Below are positions 45,611 through 54,264 of a stretch of DNA of 64,000 nt, one piece after another; the stretch's first letter is position 1; each line of letters begins with the position of its first letter. The position numbers were made by a program, and so were the translations under genes. The notes beneath the pieces were generated by a model that made no database searches, had not been told where the DNA came from, and saw nothing but the letters and a program-made list of their open reading frames with translations. Origin of the DNA: DATFVJ01 sp963712955 (lineage in GTDB: Bacteria > Actinomycetota > Actinomycetes > Streptosporangiales > Streptosporangiaceae). The stretch is from the NCBI GenBank assembly GCA_963712955.1, contig CAVQKF010000011.1, positions 519,529-583,528 of the forward strand. Reading direction: 5' to 3'.

Positions 45611-46615
45611 GCGTTCCCCAGGGTCCTGTCCGGTGTTAGCTGGCTTCCATGCACGGATGACTTCGGCTGCAAGCCAGTGCCCGAGGATCTCGGCTTCGGT
45701 TTCTATGGATGTGCCGTCGCGGAGGTGGTGCGGGTCGGCGCCGCGGGCGAGGAGCAGCACGGTCATCCCGACGTGGAGAGGGCCGCCGTGCTCGACGTGG
45801 GCGGTGTGCTCACGGTGGACGGCGTGCCGGAGGAGAGTGAGTCCATCCTGAGTCTCGTCTTCTGCGTCGTTCCCGGCGTCCAGGAGTTCCCGGAGCTGGA
45901 GCAGGTCGTGCTGTTCGATTGCCTGGTGTCCTGGTGACCAGGCGGCCTGGTGCGCGGGCCGGATTTCGGCCGTGTCTGGTGAAGCTGCAGCTGGCTTGTG
46001 CGGCCGCGGTCGCAGGCTGCGCTTGCTGACGGCGTATCTGGCGACCATTTCGTAGGAGATCCCGGTCGCGTTGTGCTCTGTGATCAGGTGGTCCAGGATC
46101 TGCCTGATCGTGCGGGCGGGCCGACGCGGATCACGGAGGTCCTCGTCGAGGATGGCATCGATGATGACGGTGTAGGGGTCCAGCCGCGAGGGGCGGGGCC
46201 TGGATGGTCCGCGGGGTTTGCGCGGCCGCGGGGGCTGTGCCGCGAGCGCCTGCCGGATTACCCGCCGGTGCAGGCCGTAGTCGTCGGCGAGTGCCCGTAT
46301 CGACCGGTGACTGGTTCCGGCGTCGCGGCGGATGGCTTCGAACAGTTCCTGGCGTCGCGATCCGGTGAAATAGCGGCGGCGTCTGGCCGGCGCTTCCTGG
46401 CTGAATGCGTGCATCAGTGAGCTGGCGGGCCTGGCGGCCAGGGCGGCAAGCATGTCGATGCTGGGCTGGCCCGTAGCGTCGTCGCGCAGGTAGCGGTTCA
46501 GGTAGGCGGGACGCAGGTGATTGGCGCGGGCGAGCCGACGGATGTAGGTGGCGGGGGTGTCGCCGGCTGCGGGCCGGGGCCGGATTGGCAGAGGCCGCAC
46601 CGCGGCGGCGGTCAC
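45593..46615 (-). CDS. TniQ-like target selector fused to IstA-like DNA-binding and ankyrin-like segments
   Basis: A 340-residue protein starting at GTG 46615, overlapping the tnsC stop (GTGA). Residues 6-45 (VRPLPIRPRPAAGDTPATYI then RRLARANHL) look like the N-terminal TniQ motif. Residues 86-197 resemble the IS21 IstA DNA-binding region: HTH HRSIRALADDYGLHRRVIRQ, a basic Pro/Arg linker, then RLDPYTVIIDAILDEDL and GISYEMVARYAVSKRS. Residues 235-322 (LLQLRELLDAGNDAEDET, GLTLLRHAVHREH, LLARGADPHHLRDGT) look ankyrin-like. No TniQ zinc finger is present. It probably chooses targets for the outer element. The architecture is unfamiliar to me. Confidence 0.65.
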   Translation of the reverse strand: MTAAAVRPLPIRPRPAAGDTPATYIRRLARANHLRPAYLNRYLRDDATGQPSIDMLAALAARPASSLMHAFSQEAPARRRRYFTGSRRQELFEAIRRDAGTSHRSIRALADDYGLHRRVIRQALAAQPPRPRKPRGPSRPRPSRLDPYTVIIDAILDEDLRDPRRPARTIRQILDHLITEHNATGISYEMVARYAVSKRSLRPRPHKPAAASPDTAEIRPAHQAAWSPGHQAIEQHDLLQLRELLDAGNDAEDETQDGLTLLRHAVHREHTAHVEHGGPLHVGMTVLLLARGADPHHLRDGTSIETEAEILGHWLAAEVIRAWKPANTGQDPGERAGRIQ

Positions 46616-47673
46616 AGGGCGCTGGCCCGGTGCCTGGCCGCCGGCCCGGGTGCTGAGCTCTGCTGGGCTGCGTGGTCGATGTCGAGGGTCTCCAGCTGCT
46701 TCCTGGTGATGCGCTCGGTGCCGGTCAGGATCGCCTCGATTGCAGCGCCGCGGATCAGGTGGGACAGGCTGCCGATCATCCCGCCGGTGCGCTGGTGCAG
46801 GTATTTGTCCAGCGAGGCCAGTGTCCCGGGCTGGTGCTGGTGCAGGCGCAGGGCGTCTTCGAGGGTGAGGATCACGCTCTGCCACTCACCGGCCAGCGGG
46901 AAAGCGACGGCGGGGATGAGGGTGAACCGGCCGGCGATCTGCCGGCCGCGGATGCCGGTGAACAGGCCCTGGTGCTCCAGGTCGATGCCCGCGTAGACGA
47001 ATGTTGCCGGCAGGCGCTCGGAGAAGTACTTGAGGGTGTCAGATACTTCCGCGCCGCTGCGGGTGGCCAGCTGCATGTTGTGGATCTCATCGACCAGCAC
47101 CGCACTGACGCGCATATCGACGGCGACACCGCAGACGGCCTCGATGATGTCGGTTATGTTGGCCCGCGGCAGGACCGGCAGGCCCAGGAAGCGGGCGAAT
47201 TCCATGGCCAGCATCCGCGGGGTCGCCGCGGGCGGGACGGTCGCGTAGATCACCGGGATGCGGTCCAGCCCGGGATGGCGGTCGCGGTCGATGGCCTCGT
47301 GGGTCTTGCCGAACTGGGCGATCGCGGTGGTCTTCCCGGTGCCAGCCGGGCCGGACAGGATCAGGCCCTGACGGGCGCTGATCGCATGCCGGTTCAGCAG
47401 CGTCAGCCGCCGCCCGGTGGTGACGACCTTCCGCAGCGTCGAGGTGGCGACCACGCCCAGCCGGGTGTGGTAGTCCAGCCGTTCGTCGTCATAAGCACGG
47501 CGGGCATCCTCGTCCAGGGCGGCGTACTGGCCGCCGGGCAGCAGGGCCGTCGGTGCGGGCGCGGCGCGGATGAAGTCCCGCCATCCTTCCAGCGTCGTCA
47601 GGTGCCGGTGCGGATCTGAGCCTGTGACGGCCGGTCCGTGGCCAGCCGCCACGGCCTCGCCGGTGTTCACCAT
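46612..47673 (-). CDS. TnsC/TniB-like AAA+ ATPase (outer element)
   Basis: A 353-residue ATPase with Walker A ILSGPAGTGKTTAI at 106-118 and Walker B SAVLVDEIHNMQLAT at 190-204, as in TniB/TnsC and IstB-type proteins. TnsC bridges target selector and transposase and is switched by ATP. It overlaps tnsB by 7 bp (or 4 bp if GTG 47670 starts it) and the TniQ-like gene by 4 bp, so the module is one translation unit. Confidence 0.9.
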   Translation of the reverse strand: MVNTGEAVAAGHGPAVTGSDPHRHLTTLEGWRDFIRAAPAPTALLPGGQYAALDEDARRAYDDERLDYHTRLGVVATSTLRKVVTTGRRLTLLNRHAISARQGLILSGPAGTGKTTAIAQFGKTHEAIDRDRHPGLDRIPVIYATVPPAATPRMLAMEFARFLGLPVLPRANITDIIEAVCGVAVDMRVSAVLVDEIHNMQLATRSGAEVSDTLKYFSERLPATFVYAGIDLEHQGLFTGIRGRQIAGRFTLIPAVAFPLAGEWQSVILTLEDALRLHQHQPGTLASLDKYLHQRTGGMIGSLSHLIRGAAIEAILTGTERITRKQLETLDIDHAAQQSSAPGPAARHRASAL

Positions 47674-49793
47674 CGTTTCCTGGCTTCCTCGAACGGGTCG
47701 AAGATGCCGAGCGGGATGACCTTGGCGACAGGCTGGTCATCTTGGGGCAGTGCGCAGGCAGCAGCTTCGCCGGCCGGTGCCGCTGCGGCGGGTCCGTCGG
47801 TGCCGGCGGTGTCCCGTGCCGACGTGGCGCGAGTGCGGGCGGCAACCCGCAGGTCCCGGGCCGCCGGCTTGCCTCCTCGCGGCCGTGACCTGGCCCGGGC
47901 CGTCACGCCGCCCGCTGGTCCCTGCTCCGCTTCCGGGTCCGGCACCGGCGGGCCGTGGTAGGCGCGGCGCAGCAGCTCATCGACTGCCTGGGCGCGTTCC
48001 AGCTCGCTGGCATCACCGCGGCCCTGCCCGGCCAGCTGGCCCGACACGTGATCCCAGGCCAGGTCCCCGAACGGCACCGGCACCCGGTCCAGGTACTTCC
48101 ACGGGCACGTGATCCAGCCGCTGGGGCCGCGGACGAACACCTTCGAGACGTCGTAAGGGTCGCGGTGGACCTCCCACCGGCCATCCCTGACGCCCGAAGG
48201 CTGCTGCCGGATCGGGTTCAGCTCCGCAGCGTCGTAAGTCCGGTGGCTGATCTTGACGCCGTAGGCGTTGACGGCCCGCCAGACCGCGGGCAGCAGCTCG
48301 ATATGGTCCTCGGCGCTGAGCGGGACCGGCACGTACCCCGCGGTCTCGATCAGCGCGGCGTACTTCTGGTTCGGGGAGAACGTCCGCTGCGGGTGCAGCG
48401 GATCCCGCAGTCCCTCGTGCGGCCTGTTCTGCCAGACCGAAATGAGCCATTCGTCCAGAAGATCCTGCATCTGCATCAGCGACCACGCCGGCTGCACGGC
48501 CGCGCCGCGTCCGCGCCGGTCCGCGCTGCGCCCCAGGTAGCCGGCGGCGAACTGGCAGAACAGCGTGCCCAGCGAGGAGAACATCCTCTCGATATGCGGC
48601 TTGTCCGATCCGGTCGCCAGGTGCGCCGGCGGATGCTGATCCCAGGTGGCGCACGAGGAGCGGAAGTGGAGAGAACAGTCGTGGTCGATGACGATGGTGT
48701 CCGGCACGATCACCGGCCGGGCCGCGGCGTGCCGCAGCCGCTCGTCGATGCCCAGCAGCCGGTCATAGGGGAGGGCCGAGTGCGCCATCGCCAGGCTCGC
48801 CGGCCACCCTGGCCGCATCGGCTCAGGGGTGAGCGCCCGGGCCAGCAGCACGCTGGCATCCACCGACCGGGCCGAGGGCCGCAGCACCGCCGCGGGCACC
48901 GTCCGGGTCGCCACGTCGATCATCCCGGTCAGCTCCACCCGGCCGGGCACCCCGTCATCCAGCATGACCATCACGTCCAGCGGCGTGGAGTCGATCTCCA
49001 TCAGCTCGCCCGGTGCCGCCGGGCTGGCTTGGGAGAACATCCGCTGCGGCCGGCCCGCCAGCCCCCGCCGGGTGGCCGCGGACCCGGTCGTGTGCCTGCC
49101 CGCCGACAGCCGGGAGAACAGCCGGAACATCGTGGCCCGTGACGGCTCCGTGCCTGCCTCCCCCCGCTCGGCCAGGAGCTCGCGGGTGCGCCACATGATG
49201 AACGTCGCCGTCCGCGACGACTGGTCGGTCGCCTCGGCGATCGCCTGCTCCATTGCCCCGGCCACCACCGGTCCGCAGCGGCCAGCCGGGCTGCGGCGCC
49301 GCGTCGCGCGCCTGTCCACCAACCCGGGCAGCCCCTCGGCCTGCCACCGCTGCCGCCTGTGCTTGACAGTGGAGGCCGCGACCGGACTGCCCGGCACTGA
49401 CAGCTCGGCTGCCTTGGCCAGCTCCCGCTGGCGCAGGCTCGTATGCTCCACGTCATAGGCCGGGCAAGGCGGTGTCCCGGCAGGGGCATCCGGGCGGATC
49501 CCGTCCACGACCTCGATGATGTGCGCCTCCCACCACCGTGCCCGCTCGGCCGCCTCCGGCGGCAGGCCCGCAAGCCCGGTCCCCGCGCCCTGATGACCGC
49601 CCGTCACCCGCGGCGCCAGCCGCAGCCGCCCGCTGCCCGCAAGTTCGGCCAGCGCCGCCTCTTCCACGATCCCGTCATCGCCGGCGAACCGGACCGCCGT
49701 CCCCGACGCGCCCAGCACCACCCGCGGCCGGCCATCGACAATAACCTGATCCCCGGCCCTGATCCCCTCCGCCCCGGCCAGCCCGGTCATCAT
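47667..49793 (-). CDS. TnsB/TniA-like DDE transposase (outer element)
   Basis: About 708 residues. An N-terminal beta-rich part is followed by helix-turn-helix regions (ASTVKHRRQRWQAEGLPGLV, EPSRATMFRLFSRLSAG). The rve/RNase H-like core has Asp in LMEIDSTPLDV (~268), Asp in TIVIDHDCSLHF (~372) and Glu in SDKPHIERMFSS (~402). A Mu-type C-terminal barrel follows. It joins 3' ends to target DNA. ATG 49793 overlaps the tnsA stop (ATGA) with GGAGGGGAG three bases upstream; the longer GTG 49817 is less likely. Confidence 0.92.
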   Translation of the reverse strand: MMTGLAGAEGIRAGDQVIVDGRPRVVLGASGTAVRFAGDDGIVEEAALAELAGSGRLRLAPRVTGGHQGAGTGLAGLPPEAAERARWWEAHIIEVVDGIRPDAPAGTPPCPAYDVEHTSLRQRELAKAAELSVPGSPVAASTVKHRRQRWQAEGLPGLVDRRATRRRSPAGRCGPVVAGAMEQAIAEATDQSSRTATFIMWRTRELLAERGEAGTEPSRATMFRLFSRLSAGRHTTGSAATRRGLAGRPQRMFSQASPAAPGELMEIDSTPLDVMVMLDDGVPGRVELTGMIDVATRTVPAAVLRPSARSVDASVLLARALTPEPMRPGWPASLAMAHSALPYDRLLGIDERLRHAAARPVIVPDTIVIDHDCSLHFRSSCATWDQHPPAHLATGSDKPHIERMFSSLGTLFCQFAAGYLGRSADRRGRGAAVQPAWSLMQMQDLLDEWLISVWQNRPHEGLRDPLHPQRTFSPNQKYAALIETAGYVPVPLSAEDHIELLPAVWRAVNAYGVKISHRTYDAAELNPIRQQPSGVRDGRWEVHRDPYDVSKVFVRGPSGWITCPWKYLDRVPVPFGDLAWDHVSGQLAGQGRGDASELERAQAVDELLRRAYHGPPVPDPEAEQGPAGGVTARARSRPRGGKPAARDLRVAARTRATSARDTAGTDGPAAAAPAGEAAACALPQDDQPVAKVIPLGIFDPFEEARKRW

Positions 49794-50545
49794 GTGCTCC
49801 CCTCCGGCGACCGCCACGTCATCGAGGTCCCCTCCAGCAGAACCGACAGGTCACAGCTCAGCTCACGCCGCCACAGCAGGTGATAGGCCACCGGCAGGAC
49901 CACGACCGGATCACCGGCCAGCCTCACGCCAGCCAGCAGCGGCAGGCCCGCCGCGAACACCTCCAGCAGCGCAGCCGCCGTCGGCTCCCTGCGGCACCGC
50001 TGATGCCGGTAACGCGACAGCCACCGCACATTCGCCCGCACCACCGGATCGATCATGCCCGCCCGCCGGAACTCCCAGCCCGCCTGCCCGCAAGCCGCAG
50101 CCATCACCCGGAACACCTCGGCGTCCCCTGCCGGGATCCGGTCATCAGGACGCACATCCACCACCACCCCGCCGCCATCGGCCCGCCGCGCGAAGAAATC
50201 CGGCGCATGCCGCCGCCGTCGTCCGTCCTCATCACGCCAGTGCAGCCAGAACGGCTGGGAAGCGATACCCGTGATGCCCGGATCGAAGTCCATCAGCATG
50301 ACATGATCGCGTTCCAGCCACGACTCGAAACCCACGTGCGCCCGCGTGGTCGAGGACCACCACGAGCCCGGGAAATGCGCTGCCCCCTTCACCCAGTGAA
50401 ACGACCGCACCGGCACCGCATCCTCGAACCGCTCGCAAGCGCATACCGCGAGCGGCACCCGGCGCACCGTTCCGTCCTCCCGCACGAACTCCACCCAGAA
50501 CCGCAGCTCAGCACTGCATCCAAGGTCCAGTGCAGCGACATCCAC
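49790..50545 (-). CDS. TnsA-like endonuclease (outer element)
   Basis: A 251-residue protein. The nuclease core shows Glu in VGFESWLERDHVMLMDFDPG, then HAPDFFARRADG and GVVVDVRPDD. This fits the E-D-(Q/V)xK-like restriction-fold pattern of actinobacterial TnsA-like subunits, although the usual Lys is replaced or displaced. TnsA cuts the 5' strands so that transposition is cut-and-paste. It is the first gene of the leftward module, from GTG 50545. Confidence 0.8.
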   Translation of the reverse strand: MDVAALDLGCSAELRFWVEFVREDGTVRRVPLAVCACERFEDAVPVRSFHWVKGAAHFPGSWWSSTTRAHVGFESWLERDHVMLMDFDPGITGIASQPFWLHWRDEDGRRRRHAPDFFARRADGGGVVVDVRPDDRIPAGDAEVFRVMAAACGQAGWEFRRAGMIDPVVRANVRWLSRYRHQRCRREPTAAALLEVFAAGLPLLAGVRLAGDPVVVLPVAYHLLWRRELSCDLSVLLEGTSMTWRSPEGST

Positions 50546-50629
50546 CAGCCAGCCCGCAATCCCGGATCAAAACTACAACCATGTAATTAACGGTCCAAGA
50601 GTAGTCAGACCGAGGCCGCAGCGGGCCGG
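50546..50629. other. Outer element DNA beside the nested insertion
   Basis: This 84-bp stretch was originally the subterminal right end of the outer element and upstream region of its tnsA. It ends with GCCGG (50625-50629), the first copy of the inner element's target duplication. It probably holds the promoter of the leftward tns genes (AT-rich patch near 50570-50600). Confidence 0.6.
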
Positions 50630-50678
50630 TGTGACTGACAGCGATATTTGGCATCTGCCAGGTTTAGGTGGCGAGTGG
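50630..50678. repeat. Left terminal inverted repeat of the inner element
   Basis: A perfect 49-bp match to the complement of 57955-58003. The motif CTGCCAGGTTTAGGTGGCG at 50656-50674 recurs as CTGCCAGGTTTAGCTGGCG at 50742-50760, a likely pair of TnsB sites. The second copy overlaps the 3' end of the XRE gene. Confidence 0.92.
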
Positions 50679-50750
50679 ATCCGCGGGTGAGCTGGGCGCG
50701 CGTGGCCTGGATGATGCTGGCGGGCGGGCTGGGTGGATGGCCTGCCAGGT

Positions 50751-51122
50751 TTAGCTGGCGCGTGGCCGGGTTTGCGGGGCTGGCGTTGTCGCCATGCGCG
50801 CGGGGCTGGCCTGGTTGTCGGCGATGTCGGGGAACAGTTGCCTGATGTCGACGTCGAGTGCGGTGGCGATGGCGTAGAGCCGGTCGACGGAGATCGAGTG
50901 CTGGCCGTGTTCGACCCGGACGTAGAACGAGCGGTTCAGTCCGGCTGCTGCTGCTAGCGACGTCTGGGTCATGCCCTTGGTCTCGCGAAGTTCCCGCAGC
51001 CGCCGTCCGAATGCGGCCCGTCTGGGCGAGGAGATCGACTCGGTCGTGGTGCCGGGCACGTGTGAACGGTAGCCCAGTTCGGCGAAAGCTGGCTCTTTCC
51101 GCGGCTCTGTGTGGTATTTCAT
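50751..51122 (-). CDS. XRE-family regulator carried by the inner element
   Basis: Up to 123 residues. The HTH_3 domain reads FGRRLRELRETKGMTQTSLA, AAAGLNRSFYVRVEHGQHSI and SVDRLYAIATALDVDIRQLF, a classic Cro/C1 fold. It diverges from the rightward tns module, starting 44 bp from tnsA, so it may control transposition by binding the shared promoter. The start could be ATG 51122 (no ribosome site) or GTG 51059. The last codons overlap a terminal-repeat motif. Confidence 0.85.
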   Translation of the reverse strand: MKYHTEPRKEPAFAELGYRSHVPGTTTESISSPRRAAFGRRLRELRETKGMTQTSLAAAAGLNRSFYVRVEHGQHSISVDRLYAIATALDVDIRQLFPDIADNQASPARMATTPAPQTRPRAS

Positions 51123-51166
51123 ACAGAATTACATTGGTGTAGTTCTGGCTGGGACGGCGGTCGGGC

Positions 51167-52015
51167 GTGATCGTTTCAGGTGCTGCAGGCGGCTGGCCGA
51201 CGGCCGGGGTCTGCTCGGATGCGTGCGGGCTGCTGGACCTGGTGACGCCGGGTTGTGAGGCCGGCGGCTGGGACCGGGATGGCCTGGCGCTGGAGGCGGG
51301 CTGGGCCGGGCGGTGGACGATGGCGTGGAAGACGCCCGAGGGTGAGGTGGTGTGCCCGGTCGGCGAGGCGGGGTCGGTCCGGGTGGCGGACTGCCGGCCG
51401 GTGCGGCCGTTTGCCTGGCGCACCTCCCAGCGGCACCGGCCGGGGTTGCAGTTCATGGTGTCAACGGGGCGGCATCACGGGTTCGAGAGCATCGCCGAGC
51501 GGTATCTGCTGCTGGCGCTGGACTTCGTCGCGGATGTGGTGACGGTGGTGTCCCAGCCGCACCGGATGCGGTTCCGGGCGGCCGGCGGGGTGGTGATGGA
51601 GCACACCCCGGACTTTCTGGTGGTCACCGGGGATGGGACCTGGCTGGTGGATGTGCGGCCGGCGGGCCGGATCGGCGAGCGGGACCGGGTCAAGTTCGCC
51701 GCGTCGGCGGAGGCTGCCTTGTCGTGCGGATGGCGGTATCTGGTGGTGACCGGCTGGCGGGCGCACGTGGTGACGACGCTGGACACCTTGTCGGCGCAGC
51801 GCCGGGCGCTGTCGGATCCGCTGGGCGTGCAGGCCGAGCTGCTGGGCGCCGCCGAGGGCGCGGGCCGGGTGCCGTTCGGCGAGCTGGTCGCGGGGAGGTG
51901 CTGTCCGCCGGTCGCGCGGGCGCACGCGCTGCACTTGATCTGGCATCGGCGGCTGGGCGTTGATCTTGCGGCGCCGCTTGGTGACGGGAGCCTGGTCTGG
52001 CGGGCCGGGCGGTGA
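51167..52015 (+). CDS. TnsA-like endonuclease (inner element)
   Basis: A 282-residue protein with the same core layout as the outer TnsA: Glu in HHGFESIAERYLLLALDFVA, Asp in MEHTPDFLVVTGDGT and WLVDVRPAGRIGERDRVKFA, where a Lys follows. Sequence identity to the outer copy is low outside these motifs. It should nick the 5' ends of the inner element. The stop overlaps tnsB (GTGA). The start at GTG 51167 has no clear ribosome site. Confidence 0.8.
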   Translation: MIVSGAAGGWPTAGVCSDACGLLDLVTPGCEAGGWDRDGLALEAGWAGRWTMAWKTPEGEVVCPVGEAGSVRVADCRPVRPFAWRTSQRHRPGLQFMVSTGRHHGFESIAERYLLLALDFVADVVTVVSQPHRMRFRAAGGVVMEHTPDFLVVTGDGTWLVDVRPAGRIGERDRVKFAASAEAALSCGWRYLVVTGWRAHVVTTLDTLSAQRRALSDPLGVQAELLGAAEGAGRVPFGELVAGRCCPPVARAHALHLIWHRRLGVDLAAPLGDGSLVWRAGR

Positions 52016-54264
52016 GTCCGGGGAAGGCGTCGTTTGAGCTGTCGGAGGGCACCTGCCTGGTGATCGGCGGGGCTGAGTGGGTGGTGGTATCGTTCTGGCC
52101 GCATCTGGGTCGGGTGGCGATCCGCCCGGCAGGCGGCGGTGCGGAGCAGGCGCAGACGGTCGGCTGGCTGGTGAACCATCCGGACTGCCGCGCCTCGACG
52201 AGCACCATGGCGTTGCCGGCGGCGAGCCGGGGACGCCAGCCGGCGGGGCTGGCTGACCTGACTGGTCATCAGCGTGAGCTGGTGCAGTTGCGGTATGCGC
52301 ATGTCATGGAGGCCGAGACCGGTTACCGCAGCGGGAGCGCGCTGCATGCGGTGCCCGGTGAGCCGCGGCACGGTTATCACCCGGCGACCACCACGCTGGC
52401 GGCGCGCCGGGAGGCCAAGGTCGCCGAGGTCAGGGCGCTGGCGCCTGATGTCGCGGCGGCGGCGGGGCTGGCCGGCCTCAGCGTCCGCACCCTCCAGCGC
52501 TGGGCTGGCGACTGCGCCCGGTTCGGCGTCCTGGGCTGTGCTGACGGCCGCTGGCTGCGGCGCAGCACCGGCCGCTACACGATGACCGCCCAGCTCCGCG
52601 AGGCGATCTTCTGGGTCCGCGAGCAGACGCTGCACCGGTCCCGGGTGTCGATGAAGACCCGTGAGCGGATGATCCACCAGTACGCGCGGGACACCTTCGG
52701 CCCGGGTGCGGTGGCGGTGCCCAGTTACCAGACGCTGCGGGCCGTGTGGATCGAATGGTTCGGGCCCGGCGGTGCCCGGCAGAAATACGCCCGGTCGGCG
52801 GCCCGGCTGGAGGCGACCGGGGAGCATGTCGTGGTGCACCGGCCCGGGCAGGTAGTCGCGCTGGACACCACCCCGCTTGGGGTGAAGGTCCGCGAGACCG
52901 TGTTCGGCGAGCCGGTGACGGTCCACCTGACGCTGGCGCTGGATATGTTCACGCATTCGCTGGTCGCTTTCCGGCTCACCCTGGTGTCGGACACCTCGGT
53001 GGATGTGGCGATGCTGCTGCGGGATGTGATGATGCCGCTGCCGTTGCGCCGGGACTGGGGACAGGACATGGAATGGCCCTACCCGGGCATCCCCGCGGCG
53101 GTGGTGGCCGAGTTCGCCGGGCACCGGGTGGCCGGCCTGCCGTTTTTCGCTCCCGAGACGGTCACCACCGATCACGGGTCGGTTTACAAGAACCACCATC
53201 TGGCCGAGGTGCAGCTGGTGATCGGCGCGAACATCTTGCCGTCGAGGGTGCTGCGGCCAACCGACAAGCAGGCCGTTGAACGGGCATTTTCCGGGATCCA
53301 GTCGCTGCTGCTGGAGATGCTGGCCGGGTACCGGGGGATCGACGTCGCCGACCGGGGCGCCGACCCCGAGGGCGACGCGGTGTGGACGGTGACCGAGATG
53401 GAGCACCTGATCGCTACCTGGATCGTGCGCGTCTGGCAGAACCGGGAGCTGGGCGAGTACGCGCCCTGCTGGGACCCGGGGACCGCGCACAGTCCTAACA
53501 CGCTGTTCGCCGCCGCGATGGCCCAGGGCGGGTTCGCGTTGCAGATCCCCTCCCCGCAGCTGTACTACCAGCTGCTGCCCGTCCACCACGTGGCGACCCA
53601 CGGCAGGCGCGGGGTGAAGATCAAGGGCTTGTGGTACGACGGTCCCGGCCTGGACGCCTACCGGGACGGGCCGTCCAGCCGGGGTGGCGTGCACAAGGGC
53701 AAGTGGGTGATCCGGTCCGATCCGCGGGACCGCAGGTTCTGCTTCTTCCAGGACCCGCTGACCCATGACTGGCATGAGCTGCGCTGGGCTGGGCTGCCCG
53801 CCGCCGGGGAGGTGCCCTCGTTCGGCGACGCCCGGGTCACCCAGATGCTCCGCCAGGCCAAAGACGCAGGGCTGAGTCCTGCGTCCGATGCGGAGCTGCT
53901 GCCGGTGCTGCTGGACCTGATCGGCGGCGGCCACGCGCCGGCGGGCAAGGCCCAGCGGACCGTGCACGCCCGTGAGGTGCTGCGCGGCCAAGCGGCAGCC
54001 GCCGACCGTCCCCCGGCCGGCGAGCCGGGCGCCTGCTGTGACCGGGACTCACCGCAGCCCGGCACCGCCAGCGGTGCGGCGCCGGGCTGGCCGGAGCGGG
54101 CCGCAGCAGCCACCCGCGCCGTCGACGCTGAACGGCGGCGGCGCCGCGAGCAGGTGGTGGCAGGGCCGCTGGAGCCGCCGCCGCGGCTGGGCGAGCAGTA
54201 CCGGCGGGGCAGCTTGCTCACTCTCCCCGGCCCGGCAGGCACCGATGAGCAGGACGCCAGGTGA
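52012..54264 (+). CDS. TnsB-like DDE transposase (inner element)
   Basis: A 750-residue transposase. HTH segments include LAGLSVRTLQRWAGDCARFG. The rve core has Asp285 in QVVALDTTPLGV, Asp387 in TVTTDHGSVYKNHH and Glu423 in PTDKQAVERAFSGIQSLL. A Mu-type C-terminal beta-barrel (VAVPSY, KIKGLWYDGPGLDAY) follows. It is clearly a different lineage from the outer TnsB. It starts at GTG 52012 and ends overlapping tnsC (GTGA). Confidence 0.92.
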   Translation: MSPGKASFELSEGTCLVIGGAEWVVVSFWPHLGRVAIRPAGGGAEQAQTVGWLVNHPDCRASTSTMALPAASRGRQPAGLADLTGHQRELVQLRYAHVMEAETGYRSGSALHAVPGEPRHGYHPATTTLAARREAKVAEVRALAPDVAAAAGLAGLSVRTLQRWAGDCARFGVLGCADGRWLRRSTGRYTMTAQLREAIFWVREQTLHRSRVSMKTRERMIHQYARDTFGPGAVAVPSYQTLRAVWIEWFGPGGARQKYARSAARLEATGEHVVVHRPGQVVALDTTPLGVKVRETVFGEPVTVHLTLALDMFTHSLVAFRLTLVSDTSVDVAMLLRDVMMPLPLRRDWGQDMEWPYPGIPAAVVAEFAGHRVAGLPFFAPETVTTDHGSVYKNHHLAEVQLVIGANILPSRVLRPTDKQAVERAFSGIQSLLLEMLAGYRGIDVADRGADPEGDAVWTVTEMEHLIATWIVRVWQNRELGEYAPCWDPGTAHSPNTLFAAAMAQGGFALQIPSPQLYYQLLPVHHVATHGRRGVKIKGLWYDGPGLDAYRDGPSSRGGVHKGKWVIRSDPRDRRFCFFQDPLTHDWHELRWAGLPAAGEVPSFGDARVTQMLRQAKDAGLSPASDAELLPVLLDLIGGGHAPAGKAQRTVHAREVLRGQAAAADRPPAGEPGACCDRDSPQPGTASGAAPGWPERAAAATRAVDAERRRRREQVVAGPLEPPPRLGEQYRRGSLLTLPGPAGTDEQDAR

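Noticed and set aside
51475..53991. Leftward 838-codon frame opposite inner tnsA/tnsB
   Set aside because: The opposite strand encodes clear TnsA and TnsB domains; this frame shows none.
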